Assembly: GCF_031846325.1 (NCBI RefSeq)
Contig: NZ_JAVRHZ010000001.1
Span: 806,001-870,000 of the forward strand
Origin: Patiriisocius_A hiemis
GTDB lineage: Bacteria > Bacteroidota > Bacteroidia > Flavobacteriales > Flavobacteriaceae
Direction of reading: 5' to 3'
DNA: 64,000 nucleotides
Position 1 is the first letter of the stretch, and each line of letters opens with the position of its first letter. The translations under genes and the position numbers were made by a program. The notes under the pieces were generated by a model, which saw nothing but the letters and a program-made list of their open reading frames with translations, searched no databases and was not told the origin of the DNA. Below are positions 7,822 to 16,929 of this stretch, one piece after another.

Positions 7822-10245
7822 CTAATAGTTTATGTACACAAAACCAAGAAAGGGTTCTGGAAATTCTGGATCATTTAAGAAAAGTGCATAATAATACGTC
7901 CCTACCGGAACAACTCCTTCAATAATAGCAGCACCTCTATTTGGAATTGCATTCCAAAAACCATCCTCATTACCTCCTTCATAAATAAGATTTCCATTTC
8001 GACTAAAGATTTTTAGTTCAAAATCTTCAAAAATGTTTAGCAATCCCGTAATCTCAAATTCATCATTTACCCCATCATTATTAGGAGAAAATCCTTCTGG
8101 GATAAAAGGCTTACAATTTTCAGTAGCTATTGTAAATAAAGTAGTATCAAAACATATTTCATTTTCCAGACGTACCCATATAGTTTGTGGGTCTTGAGAG
8201 TTTTCATACCGTTCTGGGTCTAATATGGGGTCTATATTTTCTAAAGCATCTATCTCAGTTAAGAAATAGGTAACTGTCCCTTGTGTAGCAACCAAAATTA
8301 AATCATCCTGCTGCGTTAAATCAAAAAATGCAGTATCAAAGCCTTGGTCACATTCTACTAATTCTGGTAGGGCTCCAACGGGTGGTATAACCATAAAATG
8401 AACAGTTTCTTTAAACTCGTTATTAAACTCATTTAATTCTTGTACACTTTCCATTCCTGTCCCATCATCATCTACAACTAAAAGCAATGTAAAATTATCT
8501 GGAACCGAATCTGGAATAAAAAAAGAAACACTACCAGTCTCACTCCCTCCTTGTGGAATAATATTTTGGGTTTGTGATTGTGCTATTAAACTTCCATCAA
8601 TATAAAATGCAATGGGTGTATTTGATGGTAATGGGGCTGTTCCATCTGTATTAAACACAGTATAGTTTATTACAAATGCTCTCCCTCTACAAGCATTTAG
8701 ATTGTTGGTAATAGCAGTTGTAGCATCTGGAAGAGGACATATAATTACTTCTACAGAAAAAGATGTTATAACAAAACAGTCTGGGTTAGCAACACGAATC
8801 CATATAGATTGAGGGTTTTCAGTATTCTCAAAAGCTTCAGGGTTGGTAATTGGGTTTACTTGATTGTTTGCATCTGCCTCGGAGGTATAATATTCAATAA
8901 TATTTTCAGAAGAAACACCCGAAGTGGCTTCGGTTAAATCGAACAACTCTGTTCCAAAAACATCACATAACTCTAAATCTTGTAAATTAGAAACATCTGG
9001 AAATACTAAAAGGTGTATCTCAACAATAAAATCGTTATTAGTCTCATTTATTTCATTAACAATTCCATTACCGTTACCAGTATCATCTACAACAGCACGT
9101 AGTTGAAAATCTGGTGGAACTGACTCTGGAATAGTAAGCTCAATGCTATTTGTTTCGGTAGCATCAATTGGTAAATCTTGTTGTGTTTCTGCTTGTCCAA
9201 TAAGGGTATTATCTGCATAAAATGCTATTGGAGTTCCTTCTGGTAACGTATCGGTACTGTTTACATTAGATACGGTGTATTCAATTTCTAGTTCTCTATC
9301 CCCACACTCTGCACTACCATTGGTAACTAAAAAACCTATTGTAGCATCTGGTAATTCAATATTTAAAACCGTTATCACGTTATTTATCATAATAAAATCC
9401 TGGCCAGAAGTAAGTTTTATTTCAGCCTGTTGATCTCCAGGTTGGATATTATTTTCAATGCTATAAAAATCGATATCCATATTAAATAACTCGGTGGAGT
9501 TTGTAAAGGTATTTGTGCTGTTAAATGCGTTCTCTGGTGGATTTAATGGAGAATTGCTAATTATATTTCCGTTTACTTGTAAGGTTTCATCTACAGCTAG
9601 AGTGCTATCACCTTCCCATGCTAAAAAACCAATCTTTGCACCGGTGTTATCTAGTACATTTAAGTTATCAAGGTTAATAACAATTTCAGTATTAACTGCT
9701 GAAACACCTTCTAGACCATCAAAAACATTAAGTTGATTAAGGTTTAAATCTGCATCTTCAAAAATTACTGTAACAGCCCATCCACCAAAGTTGGTTGTAT
9801 TTTGACAAAATGGAGCAATATCATTAGTAAGGTCTAAGTCTGAAAGTGTATAGAGTCCATTACCATTAGATTGTAAAATAGATGTTACGTCTGCAAATGC
9901 TGAAAAATAGAAAAGCTGATTATTAAGGGTTTCAATAAAAGTTCGTTCTGCAGCTACTGGAACTCCTTGAAGTGTCACATCAAAATCTCCATCTCCAGAG
10001 CCAGCCCAATATAAAAAAGCGGCTACAAGTGTTTGATCTGTGTTTAACTGGAAACTAGCACTACTTTCAGTAAGAATATCGCAAAGACCTGAACCCCCTG
10101 TATTTTCTTCTATGTTAAGTGTATTTCCAAAGGATAAATAATCGTATCTACCATTAAACTGCTGAAACAACTCAATTTCCTGTGCCTCTAAAAAAAATGG
10201 GCATAGCGTAACTAACAGAAGTAAAAACTGTGTGAGGTATTTCAT
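7822..10245 (-). CDS. secreted CARDB-repeat protein with T9SS type B sorting domain
   Basis: An 807-residue exported protein. A signal peptide ends near FFLEAQ (about residue 22). The N-terminal 270 or so residues resemble the DUF3344-like beta domain of gliding-motility-associated surface proteins. Residues from about 300 to 705 contain two similar units of about 202 residues. Each has a CARDB-type beta domain (VNEINETNNDF in one, VQELNEFNNEF in the other) followed by a cysteine-containing module ending in QSIWIRV or QTIWVRL. The final 95 or so residues (FIPEGFSPNNDGVNDEF onward) are the T9SS type B tail. It is likely surface-exposed or released; ligand unknown. Confidence 0.9.
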   Translation of the reverse strand: MKYLTQFLLLLVTLCPFFLEAQEIELFQQFNGRYDYLSFGNTLNIEENTGGSGLCDILTESSASFQLNTDQTLVAAFLYWAGSGDGDFDVTLQGVPVAAERTFIETLNNQLFYFSAFADVTSILQSNGNGLYTLSDLDLTNDIAPFCQNTTNFGGWAVTVIFEDADLNLNQLNVFDGLEGVSAVNTEIVINLDNLNVLDNTGAKIGFLAWEGDSTLAVDETLQVNGNIISNSPLNPPENAFNSTNTFTNSTELFNMDIDFYSIENNIQPGDQQAEIKLTSGQDFIMINNVITVLNIELPDATIGFLVTNGSAECGDRELEIEYTVSNVNSTDTLPEGTPIAFYADNTLIGQAETQQDLPIDATETNSIELTIPESVPPDFQLRAVVDDTGNGNGIVNEINETNNDFIVEIHLLVFPDVSNLQDLELCDVFGTELFDLTEATSGVSSENIIEYYTSEADANNQVNPITNPEAFENTENPQSIWIRVANPDCFVITSFSVEVIICPLPDATTAITNNLNACRGRAFVINYTVFNTDGTAPLPSNTPIAFYIDGSLIAQSQTQNIIPQGGSETGSVSFFIPDSVPDNFTLLLVVDDDGTGMESVQELNEFNNEFKETVHFMVIPPVGALPELVECDQGFDTAFFDLTQQDDLILVATQGTVTYFLTEIDALENIDPILDPERYENSQDPQTIWVRLENEICFDTTLFTIATENCKPFIPEGFSPNNDGVNDEFEITGLLNIFEDFELKIFSRNGNLIYEGGNEDGFWNAIPNRGAAIIEGVVPVGTYYYALFLNDPEFPEPFLGFVYINY

Positions 10246-10308
10246 TATGAGGAGTTAGAATTTAAATATAGGAATTATTTAATTGCTCCTCTTAAATTTA
10301 ACGTATTA

Positions 10309-11148
10309 CTACAAGTCTCTCTTTTTTAATAAAGCATAGGACCAGTATACAAATAGACAAGTCCAACCTATTACTATAAGAACAGTAGTTAACTCTACAT
10401 CATAGTTTTTGTCAAAGTTCTCTCCTAATTGACTTGCTGCACTTTGTACTGCTCCAAAACGTGTAAAAGGTTCTACTATTAAATCTGACATAGCGTTGAG
10501 CGGTAGAAAATTATATACGCTATCAAATAAATCTATATCCCTTTTTACTTTAAGCCATTGAAATACAACTGCAATAAGTCCCTCAATAACTTGCCACAAC
10601 CCTAAAAATCCAAGAGCAAAAGCAGAACGTTTTACCCAAATAGCAAGAAACATACAAAAGCTAAAGAAGCATATAAGCTTTAAAAAGTAAGCAAATAAAT
10701 ACTCCATATCACTAAAAATGATACCTATCTCAGTATAATCTGAGAAAAATAAGCCTAGTATTAAACTTACAAGAAATAGAAAAATGGTTGAGACTATAGA
10801 GAAAAGTATAACAGTAAGAAACTTAGACGCTAAAAACTCCCTTTTACTCAAGCCGTCAATTAAATTTTGTTTTAAAGTTTTGTAGCTATACTCGTTAGAG
10901 ACAATAGATACAATAACAACTGCCAAAAATAATTTTAACCAAGCAGCAACCCATGTATTAAAGTGCCAAATAAAAGGAAAATTAAAAATCCCTTGATCTG
11001 CAACTCTAAACTTTACACCACCAAAATTAAACTCAATGGATACTATTAATGCGATAAAGCAAATAAGTGAGAAATAAACAATTGATATTATTTTTACAGA
11101 CTTACTGTACTTAAGTTTATGAAGTTCTATATTAAGTAATCGTAGCAT
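10309..11148 (-). CDS. ABC-2 type transporter permease
   Basis: A 279-residue membrane protein with about six helices, including hydrophobic stretches near residues 20-40, 65-85, 105-135, 145-170, 175-200 and 250-270. The N-terminal layout, with a short cytoplasmic start, a helix, and then SNEYSYKTLKQNLIDGLSKREFL, is typical of the ABC2_membrane family used for drug, peptide or polysaccharide efflux. The ATPase gene ends 5 bases upstream on the same strand, so the two almost certainly form one transporter. Substrate is unknown. Confidence 0.85.
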   Translation of the reverse strand: MLRLLNIELHKLKYSKSVKIISIVYFSLICFIALIVSIEFNFGGVKFRVADQGIFNFPFIWHFNTWVAAWLKLFLAVVIVSIVSNEYSYKTLKQNLIDGLSKREFLASKFLTVILFSIVSTIFLFLVSLILGLFFSDYTEIGIIFSDMEYLFAYFLKLICFFSFCMFLAIWVKRSAFALGFLGLWQVIEGLIAVVFQWLKVKRDIDLFDSVYNFLPLNAMSDLIVEPFTRFGAVQSAASQLGENFDKNYDVELTTVLIVIGWTCLFVYWSYALLKKRDL

Positions 11149-11153
11149 GGCGG

Positions 11154-12050
11154 TTAGTTATTTTTGGTAAGTTCAAGGAATTGTTCTTCTAAGCTCTCTT
11201 TACGTTTAACAAGGTGTGAAACAGAAATACCTTTTTCAAAAAGTAATCTATTTACCTCACTTGCATCCATAGGCTTATTTAGATAAGCAACTACCGTATC
11301 TACTTCTCTTTTTACAGTACCAAAAGAAGGGTTGTTTTGTAGTGCTTCTTCTAACGTCTCTAGATTATCACTCTTAAGTGTAATAAATCCATGACTAGCA
11401 TTCATTGCATCCACACTACCACTATATAAGCTTACGCCCTTACGCAATATTACTACATGAGAACATACTTTTTCTACTTCGTCTAGTAAGTGTGATGCTA
11501 GTAAAATAGTAGTCCCTTCCGAGGCAATTTTTTTAATTATTTCTCGAATTTGATGAATCCCTTGTGGGTCTAGCCCGTTAGTTGGTTCATCAAGTATTAA
11601 AATTTCTGGATCATTAAGCAATGCAGATGCAATAGCCAATCGTTGTTTCATTCCTAAAGAATAGGTTTTAAACTTACTATTCTTTCGGTCTAACAATCCT
11701 ACAATTTCAAGTTTTTCATCAATTTTATCTGTTGATACACCTTTAATTTTACAAACTAAAGCAAGGTTTTGCACCGCAGACATATATGGGTAAAAGTTAG
11801 GTCGTTCTATAATAGCACCTACCTTTTTGAGGGCATTATGTGTAGATTCTGTACCATTAAACCAACTAAACTCTCCAGAAGTTTTATTTACAACATTAAG
11901 TACAATACCTAGTGTTGTAGATTTCCCACTTCCATTAGGTCCAAGGATGCCATACACATTACCTTTTTCTATGGTAAATGACAAATCGTTGACTGCGGTA
12001 AGAGAACCAAATTTTTTTGTTAGATTAGTAATAGAGAGGATTTTTTCCAC
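11154..12050 (-). CDS. ABC transporter ATP-binding protein
   Basis: A 298-residue ATPase of the CcmA/DRA type. Walker A (GPNGSGKST) is near residue 37-45, the signature is YSLGMKQRL near 129-137, and Walker B (ILILDEPTNGLDP) is near 149-161, with a switch His in LLASHLLDEV. The C-terminal 75 residues are the extra domain common in ABC-2 efflux ATPases. Translation starts at GTG. It precedes its permease partner by 5 bases and energises it at the inner membrane. Confidence 0.93.
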   Translation of the reverse strand: MEKILSITNLTKKFGSLTAVNDLSFTIEKGNVYGILGPNGSGKSTTLGIVLNVVNKTSGEFSWFNGTESTHNALKKVGAIIERPNFYPYMSAVQNLALVCKIKGVSTDKIDEKLEIVGLLDRKNSKFKTYSLGMKQRLAIASALLNDPEILILDEPTNGLDPQGIHQIREIIKKIASEGTTILLASHLLDEVEKVCSHVVILRKGVSLYSGSVDAMNASHGFITLKSDNLETLEEALQNNPSFGTVKREVDTVVAYLNKPMDASEVNRLLFEKGISVSHLVKRKESLEEQFLELTKNN

Positions 12051-12174
12051 AATTGTAGTTTTGGTGATTAGCTAAAAGTAAGACGAACTAGATTAAAATA
12101 TGTTACATAACAAAATAATCACAGCCTATGTTGCTGTTATCAGTCTTTGTTAGTACTGAAGCTGAGACTAGTAT

Positions 12175-13233
12175 CTAACTTTTTTGTTCTTTATTAAAAT
12201 ATACTAGATAGTAGTACATCTGTTTTTCTTCATCCCAGCCTTTTTCTACAAAACGCTCTGCACTTTCTGGGTTGATGAAGTCCATTTTAATCTGAATATT
12301 AGTGTCGAGATTAATAGTGTTTTTAATCTTTTTTCTAGCAGCGGTAACCGCAGTATTGGCAATAGGAAAACTTGTTAAGTCTTCTATACTATACTTGGGT
12401 GCCTTTTCTACTTTGTAATGATTAAACTCTGGAATAAGGTCTGGATTATCTATTACTTCGTTTACAAAAGAAGACTCTTCAAATGTATCATTTTTGGCAA
12501 AATGATTTACAGCCCTATTCATAAACAATACTTCTTCTTTTTTATCTTCGGCGGGTAATACTACGTCTTTAGCAAAATCTTGACAGAACTTTAAATATTT
12601 TTTTGTGTAGAAGTTATCGTCTTCAAACGCATCTACTCCCAAGAAGTTTTCTAACCAATACTTTGTATCATACCTATTGCTATCTACTGAAAGTATTTTA
12701 TATCCTTCTTCTTTTTTTGTATTAAAAATTAAAGCGCCTTTATCCAACTTGTTTAGATTTACACCTTGTTGAAGTAATGCTTCTAACTGATTTTCTTTTT
12801 CTGAAAATTGTAAAAAATCTTGTTTTAATTCTGATTTAAAAATACCTACTCCATCTACTTTCTCCCCATCAATCTGAAGGTTCTCTAAAAAAGCTATATA
12901 AACCTCACCACTTTTAATATGAGGATGCTGAGATTGATCAAAAAGATATTTGGTTATTTGTTTACTTACCTCGTGGGTATTTTCTGGAGATTCAAAAATT
13001 TTGGTAACAGCAGTAAATAATTCATGAAACTCTAAATCTGCCTCATGACTAAATTGGAAATAATTTTCTTCTTTATCTCTAAAGGGTTTCAGAAAAAATT
13101 CTTTCAGCAACGTACGTAACTCATCATCCATTTTAAAGGGCGTCTCAGAAAGCAACATACTTTCATTTCGGCTTTTATTACCTACTCTATGAATTGATAA
13201 TGAAGCTATTTGAGTGCTGTATAGATTAATCAT
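12175..13233 (-). CDS. nucleoid-associated protein, NdpA (37-kDa) family
   Basis: A 352-residue soluble protein matching the NdpA/YejK nucleoid-associated family. Recognisable features are the N-terminal ASLSIHRVGNKSRNE segment, the central HPHIKSGEVYIAFLENL and GVGIFKSE blocks, and LFWLENFLGVD-like residues near 195. Homologues bind DNA nonspecifically and localise with the nucleoid; their exact role is poorly defined. It starts with ATG, stands apart from its neighbours by 55-125 bases, and is probably a single-gene unit. Confidence 0.85.
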   Translation of the reverse strand: MINLYSTQIASLSIHRVGNKSRNESMLLSETPFKMDDELRTLLKEFFLKPFRDKEENYFQFSHEADLEFHELFTAVTKIFESPENTHEVSKQITKYLFDQSQHPHIKSGEVYIAFLENLQIDGEKVDGVGIFKSELKQDFLQFSEKENQLEALLQQGVNLNKLDKGALIFNTKKEEGYKILSVDSNRYDTKYWLENFLGVDAFEDDNFYTKKYLKFCQDFAKDVVLPAEDKKEEVLFMNRAVNHFAKNDTFEESSFVNEVIDNPDLIPEFNHYKVEKAPKYSIEDLTSFPIANTAVTAARKKIKNTINLDTNIQIKMDFINPESAERFVEKGWDEEKQMYYYLVYFNKEQKS

Positions 13234-13288
13234 GGGCTGTTTTGTAAAAAATGTATGGTTTTATAAGTTAGGCTGTAGTATTTTTGAG

Positions 13289-13804
13289 CTAATTCCAGTT
13301 TTCATTAAAGTCTAAACTGTCGTAATCTTCTGGGTCAAGATCTACGTCATCATCGTTAGTTACACCTTCTTTATCTTCAATAATAAACTCTTTTTCTGGA
13401 GCTTCTTCTGGAATTTCACCATGGGCAAACATTAAGTTTGGATATGAAAAGCCATCTTGGGGTTCTGTAATTTCTGCTAATTCAACCATAAAAGTCCACA
13501 TTGATAAAAAATCGTAGATGTATAGCAAGCGTGTTTGTTTTTCCCAAACAGTATCTTCAAGTATAGTCTCACTCATAACGCGTACAGGAGTGTCACCTTC
13601 ACTCATATCAAACAAGGCTATTTCTTCTCCCTGCTCCCAGAGTTCATTGCTTACATAAAAAGATGCCATCTCTTGTCCACCAAAACCAAATGCCTGTGTA
13701 ATAGCATTATGGAAGTCTTCTAAAGTGCTTGTTGCAGCAATTTCTATGTCTCTAAAAACATCCTCATGGGTATCTAGTATAACTCTAAATCTATAAATCA
13801 TCAT
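13289..13804 (-). CDS. plasmid pRiA4b ORF-3-like protein (PF07929)
   Basis: A 171-residue soluble protein. The N-terminal 130 residues match the pRiA4b ORF-3 / IS1096 TnpR-like family (FRVILDTHEDVFRDIEI, then LEDFHNAITQAFGF). The C-terminal 40 residues are strongly acidic. The family name is historical: nothing here suggests a mobile element, and this form is a common chromosomal protein in Bacteroidota. The frame opens with TTG ATG ATG; I take the first ATG (13804). A -7-type box lies 18 bases upstream of it. Function is unknown. Confidence 0.8.
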   Translation of the reverse strand: MMIYRFRVILDTHEDVFRDIEIAATSTLEDFHNAITQAFGFGGQEMASFYVSNELWEQGEEIALFDMSEGDTPVRVMSETILEDTVWEKQTRLLYIYDFLSMWTFMVELAEITEPQDGFSYPNLMFAHGEIPEEAPEKEFIIEDKEGVTNDDDVDLDPEDYDSLDFNENWN

Positions 13805-13821
13805 CAAAAAAAATTGGAAGG

Positions 13822-13829
13822 CAAAGGTA
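13822..13829 (-). promoter_or_regulatory. candidate -7 box for the pRiA4b-like gene
   Basis: Read on the minus strand this is TACCTTTG, a full match to TAnnTTTG, 18 bases before the ATG at 13804. No TTG is found at the expected distance upstream, so only the -7 element is supported. Confidence 0.4.
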
Positions 13830-13856
13830 CAAAAATTCTAGGCTTCATTTGCTATT

Positions 13857-14888
13857 TTATTGTCTTGCTACAAACTTTGGGCTATGCCTTTTCCAAGCTT
13901 CTAAAAGGATATAAAATTGAAATCCAAATAGTAAAGTAGCTATCACTAGATGTAAAGGTTGTGATAGGTACGGAAAATCAAAATAATACATAGCTATGCC
14001 TGTAAAAACCTCTAAAATAATAAGCCCAAAAACTATATTAATTTTTGAAAGCCAGAAGTTGTTCTTTCGGTTAAAATACCAAAGTGCAGCATTCACAATA
14101 AAAACAAGAATAGAAAAAGAACGATGTATATAAAAACTTAAGTCTGGGTTTTCTAACCATTGTGATTTTGCCTCATACCCTACAGCAGATACCTGTTCAT
14201 CAACAAATTGACGTACTTGAGTCCCAATAACAACTTGAATTAAGGTTAGTATTAAGGCAAAAGCTAATAAGTTAATATACCCCTTTGTTACGGCATACGT
14301 TTTAGGAGTCTCTTTTGATGCATAAAGTAAATACAATAATACAGCTACAATGACTAGTGCCATCACCATATGTATTGTAATTTTAACTGGTGCTAATACA
14401 GAATATACAACTGTGGCACCCAACCAAGCTTGAAAAACAATAAACACTACACTTAACCAAGATAGATATACCAGTCGCTTTTTGAACTTCCATTTCCAGA
14501 AAGACAAGATTGCCATAATTAAAATAGCCAACCCAGATAACGCTCCTATTAACCTATTAATATATTCAATCCAGGTGTGCCAAACATTAAAAATAGCATA
14601 ATCATGCTCTGTATATGATTCCCAGTTAGAAGGATTGTAATTTAAAGTGGTTGTAAAGTCGCTAGTAGCAACTTTTAAAGTTTCGTCTACGATTATAACA
14701 TTTCCTTTTTCAAAAGCTGAATTTGGTTGCCATTCTAATTGCTCAGCTTCGGTAGGCGGGATGTAGTAACCAAAGCACTTGGGCCAGTCTGGGCAGCCCA
14801 TACCAGAACCCGTCATACGTACCATAGCTCCTGCTATAATCACAAGATAGACAAGTATTAATGCTATTTTAACCCACTTTCTATACAC
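13857..14888 (-). CDS. ctaA: heme A synthase (COX15/CtaA family)
   Basis: A 343-residue integral membrane enzyme that oxidises the C8 methyl of heme O to give heme A for cytochrome oxidase. The N-terminus has the family hallmark GAMVRMTGSGMGCPDWPKCF (residues about 20-39) in the first helix and loop. About eight helices follow, with candidate heme-ligand His residues in HTWIEYINR, ITIHMVMAL, YIHRSFS and QPLHLVIA. The start is GTG, directly abutting the TAG of the cca gene upstream, so the two are co-transcribed. Confidence 0.93.
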   Translation of the reverse strand: MYRKWVKIALILVYLVIIAGAMVRMTGSGMGCPDWPKCFGYYIPPTEAEQLEWQPNSAFEKGNVIIVDETLKVATSDFTTTLNYNPSNWESYTEHDYAIFNVWHTWIEYINRLIGALSGLAILIMAILSFWKWKFKKRLVYLSWLSVVFIVFQAWLGATVVYSVLAPVKITIHMVMALVIVAVLLYLLYASKETPKTYAVTKGYINLLAFALILTLIQVVIGTQVRQFVDEQVSAVGYEAKSQWLENPDLSFYIHRSFSILVFIVNAALWYFNRKNNFWLSKINIVFGLIILEVFTGIAMYYFDFPYLSQPLHLVIATLLFGFQFYILLEAWKRHSPKFVARQ

Positions 14889-16319
14889 CTAAATTTTGTT
14901 TTTAAGTTCTAAACCAATTTCTTTTCCTTTTTGAAGCATAAAATCCTTAGCCGCATCATATTCGTTAGGGATTTCACCTTCTAAAATTGCTTCTTTTATA
15001 GCATCTTTAATGATACCTATTTCTCTTGAAGGTTTTAATCCAAAGGTTTTCATAATTTCTTCCCCAGAAACTGGTGGTTGAAAATTACGAACGTGATCTC
15101 GTTCTTCTACCTCAACAATTTTCTCTCTAACTAATTGAAAATTATTATGGTATTTTTTAAACTTTTTGGGGTTTTTAGTAGTAATATCAGCTTCACAAAG
15201 TGTCATTAAATCTTCAACATAATCACCAGCATCAAAAATAAGTCTACGAACAGCACTATCTGTCACATCTTGAGCCAAAACAATAGGGCGCGACGACATT
15301 AATACCATTTTTTGGACAAACTTCATCTTGTCATTTAAGGGCATTTTTAATCGTTTAAAAAGCTTATAGACCATCTTTGCTCCAACAAACTCGTGTGCAT
15401 GAAATGTCCAGCCTGCTTTTTTGTCAAATCGTTTTGTAGGCGCCTTACCAATGTCGTGTAACAATGCAGCCCAACGAAGCCAAAGATTATTAGTTGTTTT
15501 TGTAATATTATCTACCACTTCTAGCGTATGCCAGAAGTTATCTTTGTGACGTTGTCCTTCTTTTTCATCAATTCCTTGTAATGCGACTAATTCTGGAAAT
15601 ATAAATGGTAACAGTCCCGTCTTATGTAAAAGAGCAAACCCTTTTGATGGTTTGCTTGAGGCTAGTATTTTATGAATTTCATCCACAATGCGTTCTTTTG
15701 AAATAATCTTAATTCTAGAAGCATTCTCTGATATGGCAGCAAGTGAGTTTTCTTCTATTGTGAAATCTAATTGCGTAGCAAATCTAATAGCACGTAGCAT
15801 GCGTAAGGGATCATCACTATAGGTTATAGAGGGATCTAATGGAGTTCTTATTACTTTGTTTTCTAGGTCTTCTACTCCATTAAAAGGGTCTAAAAGCACC
15901 CCAAAGGTTTCTTCATTTAGACTAAGAGCCAATGCATTTATTGTAAAATCCCTTCGGTTTTGGTCATCTTCAAGTGTACCATTTTCAACAGCAGGGTTTC
16001 TACTATCTTCAGTATAAGATTCTTTTCTAGCTCCTACAAACTCTAGCTCAATACCATTTGTTTTTAGCATGGCTGTACCGTAGTTTTTAAAAATTGAAAC
16101 TTTTGGTTTTGCAGGGAGTAGGTTTGATACTTCTTTAGCTAAAGCTATACCACTACCAACCGCAACAACATCTATATCTTTAGCTTGACCTCTTTTTAAT
16201 AAATAATCTCTTACGTATCCACCAATAACATAACTATCTAGTTCTAGGTTTGAAGCTGCTTTTGCTATCACCCTAAAAATAGATGGGTCTAATGCAGATG
16301 GATATGATTTAGTATTCAA
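14889..16319 (-). CDS. cca: CCA-adding tRNA nucleotidyltransferase with HD domain
   Basis: A 476-residue protein. The class II nucleotidyltransferase head has [12 protein letters not shown] (residues about 31-42) and the metal-binding KDIDVV (about 48-53), then the [11 protein letters not shown] motif near 128-138 and the tRNA-binding helical region. A C-terminal HD domain shows [12 protein letters not shown] and HEFVGAKM near 285-315. It adds or repairs the 3' CCA of tRNAs. The only credible start is TTG at 16319, since no ATG precedes the conserved fold. It abuts ctaA downstream. Confidence 0.92.
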   Translation of the reverse strand: MNTKSYPSALDPSIFRVIAKAASNLELDSYVIGGYVRDYLLKRGQAKDIDVVAVGSGIALAKEVSNLLPAKPKVSIFKNYGTAMLKTNGIELEFVGARKESYTEDSRNPAVENGTLEDDQNRRDFTINALALSLNEETFGVLLDPFNGVEDLENKVIRTPLDPSITYSDDPLRMLRAIRFATQLDFTIEENSLAAISENASRIKIISKERIVDEIHKILASSKPSKGFALLHKTGLLPFIFPELVALQGIDEKEGQRHKDNFWHTLEVVDNITKTTNNLWLRWAALLHDIGKAPTKRFDKKAGWTFHAHEFVGAKMVYKLFKRLKMPLNDKMKFVQKMVLMSSRPIVLAQDVTDSAVRRLIFDAGDYVEDLMTLCEADITTKNPKKFKKYHNNFQLVREKIVEVEERDHVRNFQPPVSGEEIMKTFGLKPSREIGIIKDAIKEAILEGEIPNEYDAAKDFMLQKGKEIGLELKNKI

Positions 16320-16365
16320 AATATTTGAAAGAATAGATTGCTTATTAAAGAAAACAAAAACCGAA

Positions 16366-16929
16366 TTACTTTCGTATTACAGTTACTTTACCATCTTTGG
16401 TTAGCTTAATAATAGCCGAAGGTTTTTCTGCTTTTTTTGACTGATGCAAATTTACGACATAGTCTACCCCTTCCAAAATTTGAGTACTTATTTCTTTAAA
16501 GCTTTTTGGGGTGGGTGCACCACTAATATTTGCGGATGTAGAAATAATAGGGCGACGAAATTTCCTTATAAGCTGTTTACAAAAGTCGTCTTTAGCAACT
16601 CTAATGGCTAAGGTATTATCTTTTGCTACTAGATTCTCTGCTACACGTATAGGATCGTCGTAGATTATAGTAGTAGGTTTTGCAGCATATTTTAATATAT
16701 CGTAAGCAACCTCAGGAACTTCTTCTACAAACTCATTAAGCATTTTAAAATCATTTACCAGGCATAACAATGCTTTGCTATCATCACGCTGTTTTAATTT
16801 AAAAACGGCATCAATAGCCTCAGGGTTTGTAGCATCACAGCCTATACCCCATACTGTGTCTGTTGGGTATAATATAAGCCCTCCTTTTTTTAATGTTTCT
16901 AGTGCTTTAGTTATTTCGTTATGCATCAT
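16366..16929 (-). CDS. tsaC: L-threonylcarbamoyladenylate synthase (Sua5/YciO/YrdC)
   Basis: A 187-residue YrdC-fold enzyme that makes threonylcarbamoyl-AMP from Thr, bicarbonate and ATP, the first step of t6A37 tRNA modification. The family start [24 protein letters not shown] segment lies near residues 12-27, followed by [15 protein letters not shown] and the [15 protein letters not shown] block near 128-142. It lacks the C-terminal Sua5 domain, so it is the short TsaC form. Its ATG overlaps the stop of the upstream transporter by 4 bases (ATGA). Confidence 0.93.
   Translation of the reverse strand: MMHNEITKALETLKKGGLILYPTDTVWGIGCDATNPEAIDAVFKLKQRDDSKALLCLVNDFKMLNEFVEEVPEVAYDILKYAAKPTTIIYDDPIRVAENLVAKDNTLAIRVAKDDFCKQLIRKFRRPIISTSANISGAPTPKSFKEISTQILEGVDYVVNLHQSKKAEKPSAIIKLTKDGKVTVIRK

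Noticed and set aside
13289..13804. Mobile element suggested by the IS1096/pRiA4b family name
   Set aside because: There is no transposase, terminal inverted repeat or target duplication nearby, and the family is commonly chromosomal.
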